A stretch of DNA of 36,256 nucleotides, taken from the NCBI GenBank assembly GCA_947374505.1, contig CANCCE010000002.1, forward strand, positions 1 through 36,256, given 5' to 3'. The stretch is from Comamonadaceae bacterium (GTDB lineage Bacteria; Pseudomonadota; Gammaproteobacteria; Burkholderiales; Burkholderiaceae_C). Positions 23,224-31,186 of this stretch are shown here, piece after piece. How positions within the stretch are numbered: position 1 is the stretch's first letter; every line of letters begins with the position of its first letter. The position numbers and the translations under genes are program-made. The notes under the pieces are model-generated. The model saw nothing but the letters and a program-made list of their open reading frames with translations, ran no database searches and was not told where the DNA came from.

Positions 23224-24276
23224 ATGTCACTCCCACCGGATAGTTTTCGAACCTTAAAACGCTTGGCCCTGTTGCTGGCGACCTTGCCTTTAGCGGCTTG
23301 CAGCACGATTGTGATGAAGCCCTTCGGCGACATCGCGCAGCAGCAATCACAGCTGATTGTCACCGCCGTCGTGCTGATGCTGCTGATAGTGGTGCCGGTG
23401 ATCGCCCTGACGCTGGTGTTTGCCTGGCGCTACCGTAGCACCAACCAAGCGGCGCCTTACACGCCGGAGTGGGACCACTCGACCCGCCTTGAGTTGCTGA
23501 TTTGGGGCGCCCCTTTGCTGATCATCATTGCGCTGGGCGCAGTGACCTGGATCAGCACCCACAAGTTAGACCCCTACCGTCCTCTGGAACGGCTGGACGC
23601 CCATCGGCCACTTGTCGCTGGTGTCAAACCTTTCGTCGTTGAGGTCGTGGCGCTGGATTGGAAATGGTTGTTTGTTTACCCTGAGCTGGGCATTGCTACT
23701 GTGAACGAGCTGGCAGCTCCGGTAGACCGACCCATCGAATTCAAAATCACGGCGTCTACGGTGATGAATTCTTTCTATATTCCAGCGCTGGCAGGACAGA
23801 TTTACGCCATGCCCGGCATGCAAACTCAGCTGCACGCGGTGATCAACACAGCCGGCGTGTATGACGGCTTTTCGGCCAATTACAGCGGCCGGGGCTTTTC
23901 ACACATGCGCTTCAAGTTTTTGGGGTTGGCACCCGCAGATTTTGAGCGCTGGGTGCAAACCACCAGAAGCGCTGGCGGTGAGCTGGCCCGCCAGGAGTAT
24001 TTGAAACTCGAGCAACCCAGCGAAAGCGAACCGGTGCGGCGTTACGCCAGCGTTGACGCCGGGTTGTACCAAGCCATTTTGAACCGCTGCGTCGACAGCA
24101 ACAAGATGTGCATGGGCCAAATGATGGCCATCGATGCAGCTGGCGGTCTGGGCAAGGGCAGCATCGACGGTTTGTCGAGCCAACCTTGGCGAGATGTCCA
24201 GCGCACTTACGTCGCTGCCTTGTGCACGCCTGACAACCTCAGCGGCGAAGGCCCTGTGGCCTATTTAAAAAAATAA
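23224..24276 (+). CDS. cyoA: Cytochrome bo3-type quinol oxidase subunit II (CyoA)
   Basis: CyoA is the membrane-anchored periplasmic subunit of the proton-pumping quinol oxidase. The 350-residue product has a lipoprotein signal with lipobox LAAC (Cys at residue 26), two membrane segments, and a cupredoxin domain. The CuA cysteines of cytochrome c oxidases are absent: the corresponding loop reads ANYSGRGFSHMRF, as in quinol oxidases. I chose the ATG at 23224 because it gives a normal signal peptide; an in-frame ATG at 23176 would add 16 residues. Longer than E. coli CyoA (315) because of a C-terminal extension with two Cys. First gene of cyoABCD-surf1-regBA. Confidence 0.93.
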   Translation: MSLPPDSFRTLKRLALLLATLPLAACSTIVMKPFGDIAQQQSQLIVTAVVLMLLIVVPVIALTLVFAWRYRSTNQAAPYTPEWDHSTRLELLIWGAPLLIIIALGAVTWISTHKLDPYRPLERLDAHRPLVAGVKPFVVEVVALDWKWLFVYPELGIATVNELAAPVDRPIEFKITASTVMNSFYIPALAGQIYAMPGMQTQLHAVINTAGVYDGFSANYSGRGFSHMRFKFLGLAPADFERWVQTTRSAGGELARQEYLKLEQPSESEPVRRYASVDAGLYQAILNRCVDSNKMCMGQMMAIDAAGGLGKGSIDGLSSQPWRDVQRTYVAALCTPDNLSGEGPVAYLKK

Positions 24277-24288
24277 CCGAGATCTCAC

Positions 24289-26289
24289 ATGTTCCCCGTT
24301 CAAGATATTTTGAAGCTTGTGTTTGGCCGCCTAGGCCCGGACGCCATACCGCACGACCCGATTGTTTTGGGCACCCTTGCGATGGTGATTCTGGGCGGCT
24401 TGTCACTGTTTGTGGCGATGACCTACTACCGCGTCTGGGGGACGCTGTGGCGCGACTGGATGACCAGCATCGATCACAAAAAAATTGGCATCATGTATAT
24501 CATCTTGGCGGTGGTGATGCTGTTGCGCGGTTTTGTTGATGCGCTTCTCATGCGCGCCCAACAAGCCATGTCATTCGGTGACAACGCCGGTTTTTTACCG
24601 CCTCACCATTACGACCAAATTTTCACGGCACACGGCGTGTTGATGATCTTTTTCGTTGCCATGCCAGTCATCACGGGCTTCATGAACTATGTGGTGCCCT
24701 TGCAAATCGGTGCGCGTGACGTGTCGTTTCCGTTCTTGAACAACTTCAGCTTCTGGATGACCGCCAGTGGTGCGGTTCTGATGATGATTTCTCTGTTTGT
24801 CGGCGAGTTTGCGGCTACGGGCTGGCTGGCTTATCCACCGCTGTCCGGCATTTTGCAGAGTTCGGGAGTCGGCGTTGACTACTACATTTGGGCGCTGCAA
24901 ATTGCCGGTGTCGGCACCTCGCTGTCGGGGATCAACTTGATCGCCACCATCATCAAAATGCGCGCCCCTGGCATGACCATGATGAAGATGCCCATCTTCA
25001 CTTGGACGGCACTGTGCACCAATGTCTTGATCGTCGCGGCTTTCCCCGTGCTGACGGCTGTGTTGGCTTTGCTGACACTGGACCGCACCGTCGGCACCAA
25101 CTTCTTCACCAATGACCTCGGCGGCAACGCCATGATGTACGTCAACTTGATCTGGATTTGGGGCCATCCCGAGGTCTATATCTTGGTTTTGCCTTGCTTC
25201 GGTATTTTCTCCGAGGTGATTTCAACCTACAGCCACAAACGCCTCTTTGGTTATGCCTCCATGGTTTACGCCACTGTCGTCATCACCGTGTTGTCGTACG
25301 TGGTTTGGCTGCACCACTTTTTCACCATGGGCTCGGGTGCCAGCGTGAACGCTTTCTTTGGCATCACCACCATGATCATCTCGATCCCGACCGGCGCGAA
25401 GATATTCAACTGGCTGTTCACCATGTACCGCGGCCGCATTGTTTTTGACGTGCCGATGCTGTGGTCGATTGGTTTCATGGTCACTTTTGTGATCGGCGGC
25501 ATGACCGGTGTGTTGTTGGCCGTGCCGGCGGCTGACTTCGTGTTGCACAACAGCTTGTTCCTGATTGCCCATTTCCACAACGTGATCATTGGCAGCGTTG
25601 TGTTTGGCATGTTTGCCGGTATCAATTACTGGTTTCCAAAAGCCTTCGGCTACAAGCTGGATGCGTTTTGGGGCAAGTGTTCATTCTGGTTCTGGCTGGT
25701 CGGCTTCTACATGGCCTTCATGCCGCTGTATGTGCTCGGTCTGATGGGCGTGACCCGCCGCATGAGTCATTTTGAGGATCCATCGCTGCAAATCTGGTTT
25801 CAGGTGGCCGCCTTAGGTGCCGTGCTGATCGCCATTGGGATTGCCTGTTTCTTGATCCAACTGGCCGTGAGCTACCGCAACCGGGAGCAGCTGCGCGACG
25901 CCACCGGCGACCCATGGAATGGCCGGACGCTTGAATGGTCAACGTCCTCGCCACCGCCGGAATACAACTTCGCCTTCACACCCGTCGTGCATGAACTCGA
26001 TGCTTGGCACGACATGAAACAGCGCGGACACCAGCGGCCGGTTGCCGGCTTCAAAGCGATTCACATGCCAAAAAACACGGCGGCCGGTTTTGTCATCGCC
26101 ATGCTCTGCGTTGTCATCGGGTTTTCTTTGACCTGGCACATGTGGCTGGTGGCCGGGCTGTTCTTCGCCCTGGTGCTGGTGACGGTTGTTGTGCACACCT
26201 TCAACTACCAACGCGACTTTTATATTCCGGCAGACCATGTCACCGAGATTGAAAACCTGCGCACGCTCTCCCTTGCGGCGCAGGCCTGA
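24289..26289 (+). CDS. cyoB: Cytochrome bo3-type quinol oxidase subunit I (CyoB)
   Basis: CyoB holds the low-spin heme and the heme-copper centre that reduces oxygen and pumps protons. The 666-residue protein matches CyoB in length (663) and has the ligand set: H115 (TAHGVLM), H293 with Y297 (WGHPEVY, the cross-linked pair), H342-H343 (LHHFF), and H428 and H430 (AHFHN). About 15 membrane segments are visible. The N-terminal extension FGRLGPDAIPHDP is typical of quinol oxidases. It begins 12 bp after cyoA. Confidence 0.97.
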   Translation: MFPVQDILKLVFGRLGPDAIPHDPIVLGTLAMVILGGLSLFVAMTYYRVWGTLWRDWMTSIDHKKIGIMYIILAVVMLLRGFVDALLMRAQQAMSFGDNAGFLPPHHYDQIFTAHGVLMIFFVAMPVITGFMNYVVPLQIGARDVSFPFLNNFSFWMTASGAVLMMISLFVGEFAATGWLAYPPLSGILQSSGVGVDYYIWALQIAGVGTSLSGINLIATIIKMRAPGMTMMKMPIFTWTALCTNVLIVAAFPVLTAVLALLTLDRTVGTNFFTNDLGGNAMMYVNLIWIWGHPEVYILVLPCFGIFSEVISTYSHKRLFGYASMVYATVVITVLSYVVWLHHFFTMGSGASVNAFFGITTMIISIPTGAKIFNWLFTMYRGRIVFDVPMLWSIGFMVTFVIGGMTGVLLAVPAADFVLHNSLFLIAHFHNVIIGSVVFGMFAGINYWFPKAFGYKLDAFWGKCSFWFWLVGFYMAFMPLYVLGLMGVTRRMSHFEDPSLQIWFQVAALGAVLIAIGIACFLIQLAVSYRNREQLRDATGDPWNGRTLEWSTSSPPPEYNFAFTPVVHELDAWHDMKQRGHQRPVAGFKAIHMPKNTAAGFVIAMLCVVIGFSLTWHMWLVAGLFFALVLVTVVVHTFNYQRDFYIPADHVTEIENLRTLSLAAQA

Positions 26290-26315
26290 ACTTAACTCTT
26301 GAAGCGTCCCTAACC

Positions 26316-26939
26316 ATGCAGACTTCTACACTTTTGGCGGCCGGTCACCCGGTACGCTTTTATGACGATGGTGCTCACCATCCCCAGCAAGGCACTTTGC
26401 TGGGATTCTGGATCTACCTGATGAGCGACTGCCTGATCTTTGCTGTCCTGTTTGCTGTTTATGCGGTGCTGGGTCGCGGTTATGCGGCCGGTCCATCGGG
26501 CGCTGATTTGTTCAACTTGCCGCTGGTGGCGGCCAACACAGCCTTGCTGTTGTTCTCCTCCGTCACCTATGGCTTGGCCATGATCGGCATGCAGCATGGT
26601 CACAAAAAGGCAGTGCTCGGTTGGCTGGCCGTCACGGCTTTGTTTGGCTTGGGCTTTCTGAGCTTGGAGCTGTTTGAGTTCTCGCATTTGATCCATGAAG
26701 GTGCGGGCCCGCAGCGCAGCGCTTTTCTATCGTCATTTTTCACCTTGGTTGGTACCCATGGTTTGCATGTCACCTTCGGCACGATCTGGTTGGTGACCTT
26801 GATGTTTCAAGTCAGTCGCTTTGGATTGACCCTTGAGAACAAGCGCCGCTTGATGTGCTTGTCGATGTTCTGGCACTTTCTGGATGTGGTCTGGATTGGC
26901 GTCTTCACCTTTGTTTATTTGATGGGAGTGTTGCCATGA
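26316..26939 (+). CDS. cyoC: Cytochrome bo3-type quinol oxidase subunit III (CyoC)
   Basis: This is the heme-copper oxidase subunit III of quinol oxidases, 207 residues with five membrane segments. Typical features are LGFWIYLMSDCLIFAVLFA (19 residues) in the first segment, FTLVGTHGLHVTFG, and the C-terminal FWHFLDVVWIGVFTFVYL (18 residues). It begins 26 bp after cyoB, and its stop TGA overlaps the cyoD start (ATGA at 26936-26939). Confidence 0.96.
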   Translation: MQTSTLLAAGHPVRFYDDGAHHPQQGTLLGFWIYLMSDCLIFAVLFAVYAVLGRGYAAGPSGADLFNLPLVAANTALLLFSSVTYGLAMIGMQHGHKKAVLGWLAVTALFGLGFLSLELFEFSHLIHEGAGPQRSAFLSSFFTLVGTHGLHVTFGTIWLVTLMFQVSRFGLTLENKRRLMCLSMFWHFLDVVWIGVFTFVYLMGVLP

Positions 26940-27331
26940 GCGAGCACCATATTGCGTCCGACGACCACAGCGATCACCACAGCGATGACGACAGCGGCTA
27001 CCACGCCAGCGTCAAAGGTTATTTGACCGGGTTTTGCCTGTCGGTGGTTCTCACCGCGATCCCCTTTTGGCTGGTGATGGCCAAGGTATTGCCCTCGTCG
27101 GGCATCACGGCCTTGGTGGTGCTGGGATTCGCCGCGCTGCAAATCGTCGTCCACATGGTTTACTTTTTACACATGAACACGCGGGTCGAGGGCGGCTGGT
27201 CGATGCTGGCCCTGCTGTTCACCGGGGTGCTGGTGCTGATCATGTTGTCTGGGTCGATTTGGGTGATGTACCACCTGAACACCAACATGATGCCGGTGCA
27301 CGACATGACGGAAATGCGTAACATGCCCTGA
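26936..27331 (+). CDS. cyoD: Cytochrome bo3-type quinol oxidase subunit IV (CyoD)
   Basis: CyoD is a small assembly and stability subunit with three membrane segments. The 131-residue product begins with a His/Asp/Ser-rich tail of about 25 residues, then GYLTGFCLSVVLTAIPFW, the subunit IV signature IVVHMVYFLHMN, and a final segment ending in WVMYHLNTNMM. The frame is open upstream within cyoC, but ATG at 26936 gives the standard overlap and family length (E. coli 109). The His-rich tail is longer than usual. Confidence 0.94.
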   Translation: MSEHHIASDDHSDHHSDDDSGYHASVKGYLTGFCLSVVLTAIPFWLVMAKVLPSSGITALVVLGFAALQIVVHMVYFLHMNTRVEGGWSMLALLFTGVLVLIMLSGSIWVMYHLNTNMMPVHDMTEMRNMP

Positions 27332-27334
27332 TCC

Positions 27335-28120
27335 ATGAGCAACGACACCGACCGCCCCCCGCCAGCTGCCAAGCCCTCATGGCTGTTGGCTTGGCTGTTG
27401 TTGGCTGCGGCCTTGTTTGTCGGCTTGCTGGCGCTGGGGGGCTGGCAGGTTCAGCGGCTGCAGTGGAAGCTGGCATTGATAGAACGGATTGAGCAGCGGG
27501 TACACGCCGCAGCAGTGGCGGCACCCGGCCCGGTCGAATGGTCCGCCATCAGCCGTGAATCGAATGAGTACAGCCGGGTTCAAGTCTCAGGGCGCTTCGA
27601 CCACGGCCGGGTCACGCTGGTGCGCGCCAGCACCGTGCTGGGCCGTGGTTTTTGGGTGATGACGCCGCTGCAGACCCGCGCTGGTTTTTGGGTGCTGGTG
27701 AACCGCGGCTTTGTGCCTGAGGCTGACAGTGCGCAACTGGCACGCTTGGGCCCTGCTGAGCCCCAAGTCATCAGCGGTTTGTTGCGGCTCAGCGAGTCTG
27801 GCGGCAGCTTTCTCCAGCACAACGATGCGGCTTCAGGTCGTTGGTACTCGCGAGACGTGCCGGCGATGGCGGCCAGCGTGAAACTCGACGCAACTTCCGT
27901 GGCGCCTTACTTTATTGACGCGGTGGCCTCGTCCGATACGCAGGCCTGGCCGCGCGGCGGGCTGACAGTGCTCAGCTTTAACAACCACCACATTGTTTAT
28001 GCGTTGACCTGGTTTGCGTTGGCGGCCATGTTGGCGTCTGCTGCAGCTTACCTTTGGTTTTCCGAGCGACAACTGCGCAACTTGTTGGCCAGTGGCAAGC
28101 AGGTGGCTTTACGTGCGTGA
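27335..28120 (+). CDS. SURF1-family oxidase assembly protein
   Basis: SURF1 proteins help insert heme into heme-copper oxidases. The 261-residue protein has the family topology: an N-terminal membrane segment (about residues 19-40) followed by GGWQVQRLQWKLALIERI (18 residues), a periplasmic domain with GFWVLVNRGFVP, and a C-terminal membrane segment after NNHHIVYALTWFALA. Start is ATG at 27335, 3 bp after cyoD. Placement directly after cyoABCD shows it serves this oxidase. It ends within the regB start region. Confidence 0.93.
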   Translation: MSNDTDRPPPAAKPSWLLAWLLLAAALFVGLLALGGWQVQRLQWKLALIERIEQRVHAAAVAAPGPVEWSAISRESNEYSRVQVSGRFDHGRVTLVRASTVLGRGFWVMTPLQTRAGFWVLVNRGFVPEADSAQLARLGPAEPQVISGLLRLSESGGSFLQHNDAASGRWYSRDVPAMAASVKLDATSVAPYFIDAVASSDTQAWPRGGLTVLSFNNHHIVYALTWFALAAMLASAAAYLWFSERQLRNLLASGKQVALRA

Positions 28121-29459
28121 ACCGCTGCAACTGTTGCCACTGCAGGCTGATGATTTGAGCGGCGGCGATGTCACTGAAATTCTGGCGGAGCGCAATAATT
28201 TACTTCAGCTGATTCAGCTGCGCTGGCTGGCGGTGGGTGGCCAGCTGACCACGATTTTGGGTGTTCAGTTTGTCTTGGGGGCCCGGCTTCCACTGGCCGA
28301 AATGTTGACCCTGGTCGCTGCGCTGAGCCTGTTCAACTTGGCCAGTTGGTTGCGCTGCCGTACGGCTGCGGGCGAAATCGTCAATGGCGAGTTGTTCACC
28401 GGCTTGCTGGTCGACGTGGCGCTGCTGAGTGCCTTGCTTTATTACAGCGGCGGCATTGCCAACCCTTTTATCTTTTTGTATTTGCTGCAGGTGGCGGTCG
28501 GCGCCGTGCTGCTCAAACCACGCTACATCTGGGCCATGGTGCTGCTGACCAGCGGCTGCTTTGTGCTGCTGACGCTGTGGCACCGGCCCTTGATCCTGCC
28601 AGACCTCGTGGACCTGACACTGTCGCTGCACTATATTGGGGGGTTGGTGGTTTGTTTTGCGCTGAATGCAGCGCTGCTGGTGATTTTCATTCACCGCATC
28701 AGCAGCAACTTGCGCCAGCGTGACGCCCGACTGGCCGATTTGCGCCAACGCGCAGCGGAAGAAGAGCACATTGTCCGCATGGGCTTGTTGGCCTCGGGCG
28801 CGGCGCATGAGCTGGGCACGCCGCTCGCCACCTTGTCGGTGATATTGGGTGACTGGGCGCACCACCCGCCCTTGGCCCATGACCTGGTCTTACGCGACGA
28901 GATCAAGCTGATGCAATTGCAATTGCAGCGCTGCAAGACCATCGTCAGCGGTATTTTGATGTCGGCGGGCGAGGCCCGCGGCGAGGCCTCGGTGGCGACC
29001 ACGTTGCATCTTTTTCTGGACCAACTGGTGGACGAATGGCGCAGCGCTCGCCCGACGCAAGTGCTCGACTATCAGCGCAACGACCTGCTGGACAGACCGA
29101 TTGTGTCTGACTCGGCGCTCAAGCAGATGGTGCGCAATGTGCTCGACAACGGCATTGACGCAGCGCCTTTCATGCCTTTGCAGCTGCGGGTGGAGTGTGC
29201 TGACGACTGGCTCTCGCTGAGTATCCGTGATGCGGGCCCGGGCTTTAGCTCTGACATCCTGGCTAATTTCGCCAAGCCCTACTATTCCACCAAAGGCCGA
29301 CCCGGTAGCGGGCTGGGACTTTTTTTGTCGGTCAATGTGGCGCGTACTTTGGGCGGCAGGATCGACGCCCGCAACCTGGCAGGCGGTGGCGCCGAGGTGG
29401 TGATCAAACTGCCATTGGCCGCGCTGACCCTGCGCGAAAGGACAGAGCATGGAAACTGA
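28113..29459 (+). CDS. regB: Redox-sensing histidine kinase, RegB/PrrB/ActS type
   Basis: RegB senses the quinone pool and controls respiration and other redox-linked genes. The 448-residue protein has about six N-terminal membrane segments carrying the quinone-binding motif GGIANPF at 113-119. The H-box is AAHELGTPLATLS with phospho-acceptor H232. The redox cysteine C274 (LQRCKTIVSG) lies 42 residues after it, near the spacing in Rhodobacter RegB (H225, C265). HATPase motifs are NVLDNGIDAAP, DAGPGF and GSGLGLFLS. I chose GTG at 28113, preceded by AGGTGG (28101-28106), overlapping surf1 by 8 bases; an upstream in-frame ATG lies inside surf1 and gives an implausible N-terminus. Confidence 0.88.
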   Translation: MREPLQLLPLQADDLSGGDVTEILAERNNLLQLIQLRWLAVGGQLTTILGVQFVLGARLPLAEMLTLVAALSLFNLASWLRCRTAAGEIVNGELFTGLLVDVALLSALLYYSGGIANPFIFLYLLQVAVGAVLLKPRYIWAMVLLTSGCFVLLTLWHRPLILPDLVDLTLSLHYIGGLVVCFALNAALLVIFIHRISSNLRQRDARLADLRQRAAEEEHIVRMGLLASGAAHELGTPLATLSVILGDWAHHPPLAHDLVLRDEIKLMQLQLQRCKTIVSGILMSAGEARGEASVATTLHLFLDQLVDEWRSARPTQVLDYQRNDLLDRPIVSDSALKQMVRNVLDNGIDAAPFMPLQLRVECADDWLSLSIRDAGPGFSSDILANFAKPYYSTKGRPGSGLGLFLSVNVARTLGGRIDARNLAGGGAEVVIKLPLAALTLRERTEHGN

Positions 29460-29985
29460 ACGTCGGCTGCTGATTGTCGAAGACGACGATGCTTTCGCCT
29501 TGACCTTGAGCCGCTCGTTTGAGCGGCGCGGCTACCAAGTCAAACGCGCTGCGGGTCTGGTCGAGGTGCCCGCTTTGCTATTGACGCACCGGCCCCAATA
29601 CGCGGTCGTCGACTTGAAACTGGCGGCGGGCGCCTCCGGCCTGAGCTGCGTTCAACTGTTGCACGCGCACGATGCGCTGATGCTGATTGTGGTGCTGACC
29701 GGTTACGCCAGCATCGCCACGGCGGTCGAGGCGATCAAGCTGGGCGCGCGGCATTACTTGGCCAAGCCAGCCAACACCGACGACATCGAAGAGGCTTTCG
29801 CCCGCGCCCAAGGCGATACGGCGGTAGCGCTGACCACGCGGACAACATCGGTCAAGACCTTGGAATGGGAGCATATCCATGAAGCCTTAGCGGCTGCCGA
29901 CTTCAATATTTCAGAGACCGCAAGGCGTCTGGGTATGCACCGCCGTACCTTGGCTCGGAAGTTAGAAAAGCAGCGCATCAAATAA
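29449..29985 (+). CDS. regA: Response regulator, RegA/PrrA/ActR type
   Basis: This 178-residue regulator has a receiver domain with acidic residues 11-14 (EDDD), phospho-acceptor D55 (VVDLKL), T84 and K106, then a Fis-type helix-turn-helix (FNISETARRLGMHRRTLARK, residues about 153-172). RegA proteins are of this length and share the Fis-like HTH. It overlaps regB by 11 bases, the normal arrangement of the pair. Likely targets include the adjacent cyo genes, but no binding site was identified with confidence. No clear terminator follows. Confidence 0.9.
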   Translation: METERRLLIVEDDDAFALTLSRSFERRGYQVKRAAGLVEVPALLLTHRPQYAVVDLKLAAGASGLSCVQLLHAHDALMLIVVLTGYASIATAVEAIKLGARHYLAKPANTDDIEEAFARAQGDTAVALTTRTTSVKTLEWEHIHEALAAADFNISETARRLGMHRRTLARKLEKQRIK

Positions 29986-30190
29986 TTGGCGGTTTCTTTG
30001 ACGCTTTATAAATGCAGAAGTTTGTAGGGTGTCATTTTCGAGGTTTTTTCGCTACGCCATTCCTGAACTTAGGCTGGCAACCGACACCGTCCAGACGCTT
30101 CTTGTGCTTGCTCTGTACGGCCTGGTGCTGCTGAAGGGTATTGTTAACAACCCACCTGCTCGAATGGCTGTTCAATAGCCCTCTTCGGCT

Positions 30191-31102
30191 TCAAGTCATT
30201 TGATTCCAATTGCGCAGGGTGATCTGTTTGAGCAAGTGCTGCTTGAACGCTAACGCCAAGGGTGACAACTTCTTGCTTGCAGGGTGGACGATATGCCAGG
30301 CTGAGGGCAGGGGGAAGCCATCAACATCAATGACGCTCACACCGTGCTCCTTCTGACGACCATGCAGGGCATGCCGGGAAATAACCCCAATACCGAGCCC
30401 ACCAGCGACCGATTCTTTCACCGCTTCATTGCTTCCCAACTCAAGCCGGACATCTGGACGGAACCTCATCTTGCGAAAGTACTGGTCAGCAGCCATACGC
30501 GTCCCAGATCCTTTTTCTCGCAAGATGAAGCGACGTTCTGCGAGTTCAGGCAAGGCCACGAGTTTGCGTTTGGCCAGCGGATCTGAGGTCGGTGCAACCA
30601 ACACAATCGGATTTTGCATAAAGACTTCGTCACCCAGATCCATGTCAGTTGGTGGCATGGACATGATGTAGATATCATCGAGATTTTCGCGTAGACGATG
30701 AACCACGCCATCACGATTGAGGATCTCCAACGAAACGTCGATCGCCGGATACTGGGTGCAAAAGCTGCCGATCAAGCGGGGCATGAAGTACTTAGCGGTA
30801 CTGACCACGGACACCCTTAGCTTGCCTTGTGACAAGCCTTTGATGGCATCGACGCTCTGCCCGAATGAATCCCACGCTTGCGCCACAGAGCGGGCCGTCG
30901 CAGCCAACTCCTTACCGACATCAGTCAGATAGATTTTCTTGCCGACAACTTCGTAAAGTGGCAGTCCCACCGACTGCGTGATCTCCTTCAACTGCATAGA
31001 GGCCGTCGGCTGAGTCACATGCATCGCCTTGGCCGCGGCACTGACGCTGCCGGTCTCTGCCAATGCCAAGAAAACCCGGAGTTGTCGGAACGTGACGTTC
31101 AT
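30191..31102 (-). CDS. LysR-family regulator, CbbR/CmpR-like
   Basis: This 303-residue LysR-type regulator has an N-terminal winged HTH (about residues 5-60, with TGSVSAAAKAMHVTQPTAS), a linker helix and a periplasmic-binding-like effector domain. The N-terminal FRQLRVFLALAETGSVS and VSTAKYFMPRLIGSF are like the CbbR/CmpR/RbcR group that controls CO2 fixation and bicarbonate uptake. It is divergent from sbtA with an 84-bp AT-rich gap, the classical layout of a LysR gene and its target. The inducer is unknown. The family is certain, the subgroup probable. Confidence 0.88.
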   Translation of the reverse strand: MNVTFRQLRVFLALAETGSVSAAAKAMHVTQPTASMQLKEITQSVGLPLYEVVGKKIYLTDVGKELAATARSVAQAWDSFGQSVDAIKGLSQGKLRVSVVSTAKYFMPRLIGSFCTQYPAIDVSLEILNRDGVVHRLRENLDDIYIMSMPPTDMDLGDEVFMQNPIVLVAPTSDPLAKRKLVALPELAERRFILREKGSGTRMAADQYFRKMRFRPDVRLELGSNEAVKESVAGGLGIGVISRHALHGRQKEHGVSVIDVDGFPLPSAWHIVHPASKKLSPLALAFKQHLLKQITLRNWNQMT

Positions 31103-31114
31103 AGCTTTTTATCT

Positions 31115-31156
31115 ATACATAAGTATTTAAGAATTGATTTTACTAGATAGTCTTAA
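31115..31156. promoter_or_regulatory. Inverted repeats in the LysR-sbtA intergenic region
   Basis: ATAC-ATAA-GTAT (31115-31126) is a short palindrome, and TTAAGA (31127-31132) is repeated inverted as TCTTAA (31151-31156). The region is very AT-rich compared with its flanks. LysR regulators typically bind dyads of T-N11-A form between divergent genes, so these are candidate operators. A -10-like TATAAA for sbtA is at 31160-31165. Confidence 0.45.
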
Positions 31157-31186
31157 ATTTATAAAATTTGCAGAAGGAGAACCTTT

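Noticed and set aside
28014..28112. Upstream extension of regB inside surf1
   Set aside because: The extra residues are a shifted-frame reading of surf1 (Trp/Cys/Arg-rich); GTG at 28113 has a good ribosome site.
30028..30088. GGTGTC/GACACC inverted pair after regA, possible insertion sequence ends
   Set aside because: Only six bases match, the distance is 49 bp and no target duplication or transposase is present.
30032..30175. 47-codon minus-strand frame with TTG start, Lys/Arg-rich, between regA and the LysR gene
   Set aside because: It has no ribosome site and matches nothing I recognise. It could be transposase debris but cannot be supported.
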